From assembly GCA_012729095.1 (NCBI GenBank), contig JAAYDU010000016.1, forward strand, positions 1 to 56,349: a stretch of 56,349 nucleotides of DNA, read 5' to 3'. Every line of letters starts with the position of its first letter. The first letter of the stretch is position 1. This stretch comes from Methanobacteriota archaeon (GTDB lineage: Archaea > Thermoplasmatota > Thermoplasmata > Methanomassiliicoccales > UBA472). A program made the position numbers and the translations under genes. This document shows positions 40,245 to 48,304 of this stretch, one piece after another. The notes under the pieces were generated by a model. It did not search any database. It saw nothing but the letters and a program-made list of their open reading frames with translations, and was not told where the DNA came from.

Positions 40245-41033
40245 TCAGCGTTGGGCGGTCAGGGCGTCCGAAAGCTCGGCGATCTGCGCCGGGGCGAGCC
40301 GCTCCACCCTCTCGTCCAGGTATGGTATGCCGGACCGGTCATCGGGCAACAAGCGCTTCTGTTTGAGCACCGTCCCTATCTTCTTTCTCCTCTGCTGGAA
40401 GAGCAGGTCCACCAGCCTGAGGAACATCGCCTCGTCCCGCACCGTGTAGGGTGCGCGGCGAGGGGTCAGCAGAACCACGGTGGAGTCCACCTCCGGCTCC
40501 GGCCAGAAACGGGAGCGGGGGACGTTCTCCAGCAGCTTGCACTCGGCGCGATGGAACACGTTGACCGAGAGGCGCGAGTACTCCCTGTCCCCGGCGGGAG
40601 CGGCCATGCGCTCGGCGAACTCCCTCTGGACCATGATCACCGCCCTCCTGAAGTCCATGTCCAGCAGGTGGAAGAGCAGCGGAGAGGATATGCTGTACGG
40701 TACGTTAGAAATGAACAGGTCGAACTTCGGCGGTTCCATTTCCAGAAAGTCTCCCTGAAGGACCTCCAACTGCGGGTAAGTGTCGCGAAGATAGCGGACC
40801 GCCCCCTCCTCTATCTCGATGGCGGTGAGCTTGGACGCTCGCTCCAGCAGGGCGTGTGTGAGTATCCCAAAACCGGGCCCCACCTCAAGAACGCGGTCGT
40901 CCTTCCCTATCTCCAGGTACTCGACCTCGCGCTCCGCCACGCGGCGATCGATCAGATAGTTCTGCCCTTTGGACTTCGATGGGCGCACGCCGTAACTTTC
41001 CAGAAGGGAGCGCAGCTCCCCGACGCTTATCAT
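40245..41033 (-). CDS. ksgA: 16S rRNA dimethyladenosine transferase KsgA/Dim1
   Basis: 262 residues. SKGQNYLID, the SAM-binding EVGPGFGILTHALL and the catalytic NVPYSISSPL are all present, followed by the C-terminal helical domain. The enzyme dimethylates two adjacent adenosines near the 3' end of 16S rRNA during small-subunit maturation. It is the last gene of the pus10-rpl21e-rpoF-DUF655-ksgA operon, an order conserved across many archaea, with a 1-nt gap from DUF655. Confidence 0.96.
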   Translation of the reverse strand: MISVGELRSLLESYGVRPSKSKGQNYLIDRRVAEREVEYLEIGKDDRVLEVGPGFGILTHALLERASKLTAIEIEEGAVRYLRDTYPQLEVLQGDFLEMEPPKFDLFISNVPYSISSPLLFHLLDMDFRRAVIMVQREFAERMAAPAGDREYSRLSVNVFHRAECKLLENVPRSRFWPEPEVDSTVVLLTPRRAPYTVRDEAMFLRLVDLLFQQRRKKIGTVLKQKRLLPDDRSGIPYLDERVERLAPAQIAELSDALTAQR

Positions 41034-41034
41034 T

Positions 41035-41583
41035 TCAGCGGGAGACGAACACGCGGTACTTCTGAGATGGATCGGCCAGCTCGAGCTCTATGCGCTTGGC
41101 GACGACCTTCTCGGGGTGCTTGAAGCTGGGCAGCCGGGTGGCGATGTCGGCGAAGGACTTGAAAGGTCCCTTCTTCCGCTCGTCCAGGATGGCGAGCATG
41201 GTCTTCTTTCCCAGTCCAGGAAGCAGCTCCAGCACGTGGTAGCGGGTGGTTATGGCCTCCGACTCGTTGAAGAACTTGACGTAATGCTCCTCGTTCTCCC
41301 TCACCACCTCCAGAATGACGAAGGGAAGCTCGTTCTGAGAACCGGCGTTGAGCTCCTCGAAGCCGACGCGGCGCTTCACGTGAAGTACCTTGTCCCTCTT
41401 GTCCATGTCCTTGCCGATGTACACCACTTCCCCGGGGGAAATGATCGCTCCCGGCTTGGGCACGAGCTCGAACAGTTTCAGCTCGGTGCTGCCCAGGGCA
41501 TACGCTACCGGTTCTTTCCTGAAGCCCCTCTCCGTAGGCAATCCCTGCGGTAGATAATCTAGAATATGAGCGTAGTCCTCCAA
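41035..41583 (-). CDS. DUF655 RNA-binding-type protein
   Basis: 182 residues. The N-terminal half is an OB/S1-like fold (IISPGEVVYIGKDMDKRDKVLHVKRRVGFEEL). The C-terminal half contains helix-hairpin-helix motifs (HVLELLPGLGKKTMLAILDERKKGPFKSFADIATRL). DUF655 is an archaeal protein conserved in this operon and presumed to bind nucleic acid in ribosome biogenesis or transcription. The role is inferred from its neighbours. Confidence 0.9.
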   Translation of the reverse strand: MEDYAHILDYLPQGLPTERGFRKEPVAYALGSTELKLFELVPKPGAIISPGEVVYIGKDMDKRDKVLHVKRRVGFEELNAGSQNELPFVILEVVRENEEHYVKFFNESEAITTRYHVLELLPGLGKKTMLAILDERKKGPFKSFADIATRLPSFKHPEKVVAKRIELELADPSQKYRVFVSR

Positions 41584-41595
41584 AGCAACACCAGC

Positions 41596-41928
41596 CTAAA
41601 GGTATTCGTTCACCAGGTTAATAATCTCCTCGCCCTGCTTCTTGTCGATGACCCGCCTCTCCTTTTGATAGATGAGGCGCACATCGTCGAAGTGGGTGGG
41701 TATGATGTCGGTGATCTTGACCGCCACCGCCTCCGCGTTGTTGAGATCGCGCACGAACTCCAGTTCGAGCAGCTTTCCCTTCAGCTCCCGGGCCTGCTCG
41801 GCGCTGAGCTTGGCGGTTCTGGCGTGCTCCAAGGCCAGCTTCTGCTCGGGGGTGAACTCCCGGGACTCGGCCTCGGCCTCCAGCATCTCCTTGACCTCGG
41901 CCAGGGTGACGTAGCGATCCTTTGTCAT
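41596..41928 (-). CDS. rpoF: DNA-directed RNA polymerase subunit F (Rpb4-like)
   Basis: 110 residues. VTLAEVKEMLEAE at the N-terminus and the HRDC-like helical C-terminus (NNAEAVAVKITDIIPTHFDDVRLIYQKERRVIDKKQGEEIINLVNEYL) match archaeal RpoF. With RpoE it forms the stalk of RNA polymerase. Its place directly after rpl21e is the conserved one. Confidence 0.94.
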   Translation of the reverse strand: MTKDRYVTLAEVKEMLEAEAESREFTPEQKLALEHARTAKLSAEQARELKGKLLELEFVRDLNNAEAVAVKITDIIPTHFDDVRLIYQKERRVIDKKQGEEIINLVNEYL

Positions 41929-41940
41929 TTCCGATCACCG

Positions 41941-42237
41941 TCAGTTCTTGACCTTGCGCATGTGCTCGGGCCGGGACACGACGGTCTTGTACTTGTCGCC
42001 GTCCCTGACGGACAGCACATAGGCGCGTCCCTGGGCGGCCTTGATCGTCCCGGTCTTGCCATGGAAGCGTAAGTGCGGCGCGCCCTTCACGATGCTGGGG
42101 TCCAAATGGATGTGGGCCTGCTCCCCTACCTCGAACTGAACGAACTCATGGGTGATGGGGGAGAGACCGCGTTCCCTAGGGTTCCTCCTGAGGATGTTCC
42201 TGCCTCTCCGCCTCAATCCGTGCGTTGCTTTGACCAT
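41941..42237 (-). CDS. rpl21e: Ribosomal protein L21e
   Basis: 98 residues. It starts MVKATHGLRRRGRNILRRNPRERGLSP, which is diagnostic, and continues with GEQAHIHLDPSIVKGAPHLRFHGKTGTIKAAQGRAYVLSV. It is a component of the large subunit, separated from pus10 by 2 nt. Confidence 0.96.
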   Translation of the reverse strand: MVKATHGLRRRGRNILRRNPRERGLSPITHEFVQFEVGEQAHIHLDPSIVKGAPHLRFHGKTGTIKAAQGRAYVLSVRDGDKYKTVVSRPEHMRKVKN

Positions 42238-42239
42238 AT

Positions 42240-43475
42240 CTATACCTCGCTGCTGTCGATGATCCCGATGACGTCCAAGGAGTCCACGGTGCAGGGCACT
42301 CCCAGCATCTCCGAGAGATTGGGTTCCGTTCGGCCCTCGTCGCCGTGCACGAACTCCTTCACATACGTGCCGGACTCGGTGCGCAGGCGCAGCGTCATCC
42401 GTTCATCCTGGATATCCTCCAGGACCACGTAGACGATGTACCTTTCGCGTTTCAGGTCCGCACGCCTGTGAGACACCCTAACGGGCGTCCGCTGGACTAT
42501 GCGGGTTCTGTTGAACGTGCGAAGGACCTCATCGACTTTACCCTTATTAACTTTGCCATGAATGGATACCTGCACGCGGTACTCCTTGTCCGGGGCGGCG
42601 TCCTTGATCTGGCGGACCTCCTCGCGGGTGGATGAGCGAAGATGCCCCACCTCCACCAGGCCCTTGCCCCTCTCGTTGATCTCCCCCTGCAGAGCATCAA
42701 GGTCCAGGGTCCTGATCACCGGGGATGATATCTCCAGGACGAAGGGGCGACCAGTGCCCAGCATGAGGGCGTCGATGTCCTCCCTCCCCATGCCGTGGAA
42801 GAAGTGCTCCTTGCCCTTGGCGTAGGGGAGAATCACATCGCCTATCTGCTCCTGCACGCTGGTCTGGTACATCTTGCCGGTGTTCCCGCAGCGCTGGCAC
42901 CCTTTGCCCTGGCACACCCGGCAAGGCCACTTGGTCTGCGGGATCTCCCGGGACAGCTTGCGATAGCGGCCGTACACGAACAGCGGCGCCACATCGAGCT
43001 CCACATGGGCGAAGCGGGTGTCCACCAGCGCCACCACCTGCGGGTTCTTGAACTCCACTTCCTTTCCGTTCAGGGCGAACACCGCCTTCCCGATCTCGCG
43101 GTTCAGCTCGGACTTGATAGGTTCGGCATGCTCCTGTCCCACCAGGGACCAGAGCTCCTCCTCCCTTGCCTGCAGCACCGGGTCCACCCTTGTCCCGATA
43201 AGGAAGTTGTCGAACTGCACCTCTTGCAGCTTGAGGTCCACCGCCTCCGCGAAGCGGGGGACCTGCTCAAATACCTCGTCGCACAGCCAGCATCTCTCGT
43301 GCTGCATCGGCCCGAGCCCGCGTGAGGCCCGGTCCTGGTCGATAAGAGCCCGGACCTCCTTTCCCCGTTCACCATTGGTGGTGCCAGTGCCCACGTGGGC
43401 GAAGAGGCGGCCCAGGCAATGGTCGCACAGGTCGCGGTCCTGGACGTTCAAGGCTCGCTCTAGGACTTCCTTCAT
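42240..43475 (-). CDS. pus10: tRNA pseudouridine synthase Pus10
   Basis: 411 residues. The N-terminal accessory region has CDHCLGRLF and CWLCDEVF zinc-binding pairs and a THUMP-like part. Between them and the catalytic domain is a Cys cluster CRVCQGKGCQRCGNTG. The catalytic region includes GREDIDALMLGTGRPFVLEISSP with the active-site Asp. It ends with LRTESGTYVKEFVHGDEGRTEPNLSEMLG. Pus10 makes pseudouridine 54 and/or 55 in archaeal tRNA. It is the first gene of the conserved operon running to ksgA. Confidence 0.95.
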   Translation of the reverse strand: MKEVLERALNVQDRDLCDHCLGRLFAHVGTGTTNGERGKEVRALIDQDRASRGLGPMQHERCWLCDEVFEQVPRFAEAVDLKLQEVQFDNFLIGTRVDPVLQAREEELWSLVGQEHAEPIKSELNREIGKAVFALNGKEVEFKNPQVVALVDTRFAHVELDVAPLFVYGRYRKLSREIPQTKWPCRVCQGKGCQRCGNTGKMYQTSVQEQIGDVILPYAKGKEHFFHGMGREDIDALMLGTGRPFVLEISSPVIRTLDLDALQGEINERGKGLVEVGHLRSSTREEVRQIKDAAPDKEYRVQVSIHGKVNKGKVDEVLRTFNRTRIVQRTPVRVSHRRADLKRERYIVYVVLEDIQDERMTLRLRTESGTYVKEFVHGDEGRTEPNLSEMLGVPCTVDSLDVIGIIDSSEV

Positions 43476-43572
43476 GATCGCCCGGCCTACCGTTTCCGGA
43501 TAATTAAATTATCGTGTGCTGACAGGAAAAGTGCTTAATCCCCTGCCGGGCATGCCGTTCCGAAAGGGGCTT

Positions 43573-44517
43573 ATGACAGAGAACGGGGACATGTTCAAAT
43601 CGATACGGGAACGGGGATACGACGCCAGGTCCCTGTCCGTCTCCCACCTGGACGCGGTGAAGGAGGATGTGGAAGGCCTGTACAGGAAGGGATCTCTGGC
43701 CGAAGAGCTGTACCGGGAGTACCTTTTTCGATTCAAGTACTTCGTGCCGGAGTCCTTCCCCGAGGCAAAGAGCCTTATCGTCGTTTCCGTGCCTCAGCCC
43801 ACCTGCGAGGTCAGCTTCAACGTGAGGGGGCGGCGGTTCCGGACCATAGTACCTCCGACCTACGCCAAGGCGGTGGACGTGGACATGGAGATCATGGACG
43901 CCCTGGAAAGGGGAGACGGGGACGGGGTGAGGTTGATGAGGGCGATACTCCCCCACAAGACCCTGGCGGCCCGCACCGGGCTGGTGAGGTACGGGCGGAA
44001 CAACATCACATACGCTCCCGGTTGCGGGTCCTTCCATAGGCTGACCAGCTTCTTCACAGACCGGGAACTGCCGGATGACTGGCAGGAGGCCAGGATGATG
44101 GACCTATGCTCGGACTGCGACGCCTGCGTGAGGGCCTGCCCGACCAGGGCCATAGACGAGGACAGGTTCCTGATGCACGCGGAGAGGTGCATCACCTTCC
44201 ACAACGAGATGCCCAGCGAGAGGGGCTTCCCCGATTACGTGCTGGAAGGCATGCACAACGCGGTGGTGGGCTGCATGATATGCCAGAAGGTGTGCCCCGC
44301 CAACGCCAAGCTGGACAATTGGATGGTGCACTGCACCGAGTTCGATGAGGACGATACCTCGTATCTGATGAAGGGGGATTTCTCCGGACCCAGGGCCAAG
44401 AGGATGGCCGCGATGCTGGAGCCGCTGGGGCTGGAGCTGCAGTTCTTCCCCAGGAACCTGGTGGCCCTGATGGAGAGGGCGCAACGGAGCTACGGGGAAA
44501 CCTTTGAGCACCAGTAA
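43573..44517 (+). CDS. QueG-like 4Fe-4S protein
   Basis: 314 residues from the ATG at 43573, chosen for the preceding AAGGGG; an ATG at 43552 and a GTG at 43516 are alternatives. The two 4Fe-4S clusters are read from CSDCDACVRACP and GCMICQKVCP, spaced as in epoxyqueuosine reductase, and RCITFHNE between them matches the QueG pattern. The N-terminal half resembles the QueG/reductive-dehalogenase cobalamin-binding region only weakly. Archaea generally make archaeosine rather than queuosine, so the true substrate is unlikely to be epoxyqueuosine. It lies in an operon with a radical SAM enzyme 16 nt downstream. Confidence 0.75.
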   Translation: MTENGDMFKSIRERGYDARSLSVSHLDAVKEDVEGLYRKGSLAEELYREYLFRFKYFVPESFPEAKSLIVVSVPQPTCEVSFNVRGRRFRTIVPPTYAKAVDVDMEIMDALERGDGDGVRLMRAILPHKTLAARTGLVRYGRNNITYAPGCGSFHRLTSFFTDRELPDDWQEARMMDLCSDCDACVRACPTRAIDEDRFLMHAERCITFHNEMPSERGFPDYVLEGMHNAVVGCMICQKVCPANAKLDNWMVHCTEFDEDDTSYLMKGDFSGPRAKRMAAMLEPLGLELQFFPRNLVALMERAQRSYGETFEHQ

Positions 44518-44533
44518 GTGATGTTCACCCTGG

Positions 44534-45391
44534 ATGGCAGAGACCAGACGAATACCTTTCATCACCTTGTCCGAGTACGCCCCCCGCATCTGGATAACCA
44601 TGTCCGGGTGCAACCTTCGCTGTCGGGGCTGCTTCTCCATAGCCAGGGAGGAAGTGGGGGACCCCATGACCGTGCAGCAGCTGGTAGATCTGGTGGACGT
44701 TTCCGCCCGGGAACATTTCGGCAGGGGCTTGCAGGAAGTGGTCATCACCGGAGGGGAGCCCGCTCTCGACAGGGACTACCTGGTAAGACTGATGTGGGCC
44801 CTGCGAAGGACCTCCCGGGAAGTTGTGCTGCAGAGCAACGCCACCCTGCTGGTACCGCGGCTGCTCGATGATCTGCTGGCCACCGGCATGGACCGCCTCG
44901 TGGTCGACCTCAAGGCCTTGGACGATGAAAGGCACTCGTGGTACACTGGTCTTTCTAACAGGGTGCTGCTGGACAATCTCGCCTACGCCGCTCCGCGGGT
45001 GCCCATGGTGGTCAACACCCTGCTGATACCGGGGTTCGTGGATGGTGACGAGATCGTCCGCATGGCCAGGCTGATCAGGTCCTTCGACCCGCTGGACCTG
45101 GAGTTCAGGATCAACCCGTTCAGGGCCGATCTGTCCCCCGTGCAGATGTCCCGCACCCCCTCGGACCAGGAGCTGGAGGACCTGGCGGAGCGTTGCCGCG
45201 GGGAGTACCCGAGAACGGTGAGCAGCCGCAGCTGCCTGCGGGAGAGCAGGGGAGGGCCGCGCAAGACCTGGATCACCGTGTATCCCGACGGGAGCACTGC
45301 TCGCAGGGGGCTGCAGGACTATCGGCGCAAGAACCTTGAGATGTTCAAGGGGGACGCGGAAAGTGCCGGCCCGTCCCCCCCGACGCGGTAG
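44534..45391 (+). CDS. Radical SAM protein, glycyl-radical-activase-like
   Basis: 285 residues. The cluster-binding CNLRCRGC (Cx3Cx2C) is at 26-33. It is followed by EVVITGGEPALDRDYLVRL (SAM-contacting GGEP) and RLVVDLKALDDERHSWYTG, the pattern of pyruvate-formate-lyase-activase relatives. There are no extra ferredoxin-type clusters. No glycyl radical enzyme is nearby, so activase is only a family label. The pairing with the QueG-like Fe-S protein suggests they work together on a modification or a cofactor. Confidence 0.82.
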   Translation: MAETRRIPFITLSEYAPRIWITMSGCNLRCRGCFSIAREEVGDPMTVQQLVDLVDVSAREHFGRGLQEVVITGGEPALDRDYLVRLMWALRRTSREVVLQSNATLLVPRLLDDLLATGMDRLVVDLKALDDERHSWYTGLSNRVLLDNLAYAAPRVPMVVNTLLIPGFVDGDEIVRMARLIRSFDPLDLEFRINPFRADLSPVQMSRTPSDQELEDLAERCRGEYPRTVSSRSCLRESRGGPRKTWITVYPDGSTARRGLQDYRRKNLEMFKGDAESAGPSPPTR

Positions 45392-45403
45392 TTCTTCTCG
45401 ACA

Positions 45404-45439
45404 CGTATTAATAAGAATTTCATAATCGTGTTACTTGAA
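45404..45439 (+). promoter_or_regulatory. Promoter/operator region of the ABC ATPase gene
   Basis: CGTATTAATAA (45404-45414, contains the TATA element) and CGTGTTACTTGAA (45427-45439, at the predicted transcript start) are two copies of a CGTRTTAMY-like motif. The same motif occurs before the permease and between the binding-protein and methyltransferase genes. Confidence 0.45.
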
Positions 45440-45495
45440 CGCGCCGGATGCCGAGACAGTTTCGCCCAGGGGATCGTCGCGTTCGGGGATGGCAA

Positions 45496-46353
45496 ATGTT
45501 GGACGTTGATGGCATAGAATTCTCATACGATGAGAACCGGGTCATAGAGGGGCTATCGTTCCAGACGATGGAGAACGAGGTGATATCCATACTAGGGCCC
45601 AACGGGGTGGGCAAGACCACGCTGCTGAAATGCCTGTGCAACTTCCACCGGCCGCAGAAGGGGCGCATCAGCATCGACGGCAAGGACGTCTCGAGCATAT
45701 CGAGCCGAGAGCTGGCCAGGCATATAGGGTATGTTCCGCAGCGCAATTACCCGAACCGCTCCACCGTGTTCGATTCGGTACTGATCGGCCGCCGGCCTTA
45801 CATCGAGCTGTCGGCCACCAAGAGGGACCTGGAGATCACCTGGAGCGCCTTGGACGCCCTTGGACTGGACGACCTGGCTCTGAAGTACGCGGATGAGATA
45901 AGCGGGGGAGAGCTTCAGAAGGTGCAGATAGCCCGGGCCATGGTACAGGAGCCACGCATCCTGATCCTGGACGAACCGACCAACAACCTGGACATCGCCA
46001 ACCAGCACGTCACCATGCACAACATCATCGACGCCGTGCGCTCCAAGGGCATGTGCACGATAATGACCATGCACGACATCAACCTGGCCGTGCACTACTC
46101 CGATCGCCTGATGTTCATGAAGGGAGGGCGCATACGGGCCTTTGGCGGGCCGGAGATGATCGACGAGGAGCTGATCAAGGACGTCTACGGCATAGATTCC
46201 GACGTGATCATGCACAAGGGAGTGCCCTTCGTGATCCCCCACACGGTGAAGAACGGCGGCCCGTGCTACTCCCATAGACATTCTCACGTCATAGACCACG
46301 ACCCAGCGGACCATGTGCACGAGGCCTTCGACTCCATCGGCAGCGATACCTGA
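45496..46353 (+). CDS. FecE/BtuD-type ABC transporter ATPase with His-rich tail
   Basis: 285 residues from the ATG at 45496; the earlier ATG at 45448 adds a basic stretch with no homology to the family. Walker A GPNGVGKTT (33-41), signature SGGELQKVQIARAM, Walker B ILILDEPTNN and the switch His TMHDINLAVH are intact. The C-terminal 30 residues contain six His within 17 positions (SHRHSHVIDHDPADHVH), a likely metal-binding tail. It energises the FecCD permease encoded nearby on the other strand, importing an iron chelate, corrinoid or similar cofactor. Confidence 0.9.
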   Translation: MLDVDGIEFSYDENRVIEGLSFQTMENEVISILGPNGVGKTTLLKCLCNFHRPQKGRISIDGKDVSSISSRELARHIGYVPQRNYPNRSTVFDSVLIGRRPYIELSATKRDLEITWSALDALGLDDLALKYADEISGGELQKVQIARAMVQEPRILILDEPTNNLDIANQHVTMHNIIDAVRSKGMCTIMTMHDINLAVHYSDRLMFMKGGRIRAFGGPEMIDEELIKDVYGIDSDVIMHKGVPFVIPHTVKNGGPCYSHRHSHVIDHDPADHVHEAFDSIGSDT

Positions 46354-46354
46354 T

Positions 46355-47146
46355 CTACACGTCCCATACGAGCAGCCTCATACTGTTGTGGCTGCGATAA
46401 CGGAACTCCCCTCCTTTTGCCAGGGGTTCCAGTACCTTGCGCACGAACGGTTCTGCCTCAAGCCCCCTTCCGAAGGCCGAGAAATCGCGCACGAACTCCG
46501 ATACCGCCCGCTCCAGGGGCATGACATGCTCCATCTCCGCGCTGAACCCCGTGATCTCTGGCTCTCGCCCCATGGACCGCAGGTTCCTGGCTGCCAGGTC
46601 GGACCCCCTGGCCTCGAAGGAATAGTCCTTCCCCATCTCGTTCCAGACCTTTGCGTGCAGGTCGTCCCAGCCGTTCGATGTCCACGTGATGTGCGCACAA
46701 TGGTCCTTGGCGCAGGATTCCATCCTGCGCAGCCCATCGACGGAAGCGGTACCGGGACAGAGGGACGCCATCACCACCGAGCTCCTTTCCTCAGGGACGT
46801 GCTCGGCGAAGTCGGCCATCACCACCCTGATGTTTGTCAGCCCCAGCTCCCCGGCTGAGAAGAGAAGGCGGTCAAGCATGGACTTCGAGGTGTCCAGGCA
46901 TGCCATGGACCTCACCAGGGGAGCGACCCTGAGGCTGTACGTCCCGGGCCCGCATCCCAGTTCCAGGACCGTGGCTTCCCCGTGCAGGACTCCGGTACGA
47001 TGCAGGTGTTCGACCACCTCATCGACCATGGGCCCCTGCTGGGCACCGGAATACCATGACGCGATGCCGTCCCAGAAGCGCAAAGCCCTCTCCCGGTCGA
47101 AACCCTCGCCTATGAAAGGATGCACGCCGGGACAGCGGCCTTTCAT
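46355..47146 (-). CDS. Class I SAM methyltransferase coupled to the FecCD permease
   Basis: 263 residues. Motif I is VLELGCGPGTYSLRV near residue 60, followed by the acidic loop CLDTSKSMLDRL and the motif IV-like VVMASLCPGTAS. The C-terminal part (from about 165) is family-specific. The ATG overlaps the permease stop as ATGA, so production is tied to the transporter. Architecture and motif spacing resemble the methyltransferase at 49.8 kb, suggesting paralogues. It may modify the imported ligand; that is inference. A longer open frame to 48022 on this strand is a shadow of the permease. Confidence 0.82.
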   Translation of the reverse strand: MKGRCPGVHPFIGEGFDRERALRFWDGIASWYSGAQQGPMVDEVVEHLHRTGVLHGEATVLELGCGPGTYSLRVAPLVRSMACLDTSKSMLDRLLFSAGELGLTNIRVVMADFAEHVPEERSSVVMASLCPGTASVDGLRRMESCAKDHCAHITWTSNGWDDLHAKVWNEMGKDYSFEARGSDLAARNLRSMGREPEITGFSAEMEHVMPLERAVSEFVRDFSAFGRGLEAEPFVRKVLEPLAKGGEFRYRSHNSMRLLVWDV

Positions 47147-48228
47147 CTCGTCGCCTTCTTCTTGGTGTTCTTGATCAGCAGGTACAGGAACATCGGGCCC
47201 CCCAGGAAGGAAGTTATTATCCCCACCGGCAGGGTGTACACCAACAGGTTCTGCCCCACGCAATCGGAGATGAGAAGTATGATGGCGCCAAGAATCATGG
47301 AGCCGGGGAGCACGTACTTGTGATCGTTCCCCAGGAACATCCTCACCATGTGCGGGCCGAGCAGCCCCACGAAGGCGATTATACCCATGAAGGAGACCAC
47401 TATGGACGTCATTAGGGCGGAGAGGAACAGGGACTCGATCCTCAACCGGCCTACGTTTATACCTAGCGACATGGCCACGTCGTCGCCGGAGTCCAATGCG
47501 TTGAAGTCCCACCTGCGCCACAGGAAATAGGCCGTCACGGTAATGGAGACAATGGCCACCAGGGTCAGCTCGCTCCAGGACGCCTTTCCCAGGGAGCCGA
47601 ACTGCCAGAACACAATGGCCGAGAGGGCATAATCGTTGTAGATGTACTGCAGCATGCTTATGCCCGCGGAGAATATCGAGCTCAGGGCCACGCCCGCCAG
47701 GACCATGGTCTCCGCGCTGACCTTGGTGACCTTCACCAGCAGGACGATCACCACCGTTGCTATTAGCGCCCAGGTGAAAGCGCTGCCCGATACCAGGTAG
47801 GGGTTGTCTATCAGTATGGATGCGTAGCTCTGACCCACGACCAGACCTCCCCCCAGCACCAGTATGCCCAGGGAGGCCCCGAAGGCGGCGGCGTTGGAAA
47901 TGCCCAGGGTGTAAGGCGAGGCGATGGGGTTGCGGAGAACGCATTGCATGACCGTTCCCGCCACGCCCAAAGCGAGCCCGGCCAGCAGCCCGGATGCTAT
48001 TCGGGGAAGATACAGGTTCCATATCAGGATCACATCCACCCTGGAGTTCAGCTCATTGTCCCTGTCGAATATGACGCGGAATATCTCCCCGAAGGACAGG
48101 GACCCCAGGTCTATCTTGAGAACGATGAGGGTGGTGGCGATCAGGACCGCCAGCAGGGCGACCAGGAAGAGCTGCTTACGCCTGGAATGTGCCAGATAGC
48201 CCTCGATCCCTTTACCGTCGACCTTCAT
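47143..48228 (-). CDS. FecCD-family ABC transporter permease
   Basis: 361 residues with about ten membrane helices. Family motifs include YLPRIASGLLAGLALGVAGTVMQCVLRNPIASPYTLGISNAAAFGASLGI (residues 75-125), WQFGSLGKASWSEL and GIIAFVGLLGPHMVRMFLGNDHKYVLPGSMILGA, which holds the loop contacting the ATPase. It imports iron-siderophore, haem or cobalamin-type ligands. It lies between the binding protein (upstream on the same strand) and a methyltransferase that overlaps its end. Confidence 0.93.
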   Translation of the reverse strand: MKVDGKGIEGYLAHSRRKQLFLVALLAVLIATTLIVLKIDLGSLSFGEIFRVIFDRDNELNSRVDVILIWNLYLPRIASGLLAGLALGVAGTVMQCVLRNPIASPYTLGISNAAAFGASLGILVLGGGLVVGQSYASILIDNPYLVSGSAFTWALIATVVIVLLVKVTKVSAETMVLAGVALSSIFSAGISMLQYIYNDYALSAIVFWQFGSLGKASWSELTLVAIVSITVTAYFLWRRWDFNALDSGDDVAMSLGINVGRLRIESLFLSALMTSIVVSFMGIIAFVGLLGPHMVRMFLGNDHKYVLPGSMILGAIILLISDCVGQNLLVYTLPVGIITSFLGGPMFLYLLIKNTKKKATR

Positions 48229-48258
48229 GGATACCTACCTCACCGAATGCTCTGTTCG

Positions 48259-48269
48259 CGTATTAATAA
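48259..48269 (-). promoter_or_regulatory. Promoter element of the permease-methyltransferase unit
   Basis: TTATTAATACG on the minus strand (CGTATTAATAA on plus) is identical over 11 nt to the element before the ABC ATPase gene. It lies 31-41 nt before the permease ATG and contains the TATA sequence. Confidence 0.45.
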
Positions 48270-48304
48270 AAAGTAGTGCGCTGGCCGAAGCCAGTGGTGG
48301 TCGG

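Noticed and set aside
43573-44517. Genuine epoxyqueuosine reductase (queG)
   Set aside because: The cluster pattern matches, but the N-terminal domain match is weak and queuosine synthesis is not expected in archaea, so no gene symbol was assigned.
46355-48022. A 555-residue reading frame on the minus strand
   Set aside because: Its N-terminal half is antisense-like low-complexity translation of the FecCD permease in another frame. Only the part from the ATG at 47146 is a methyltransferase.
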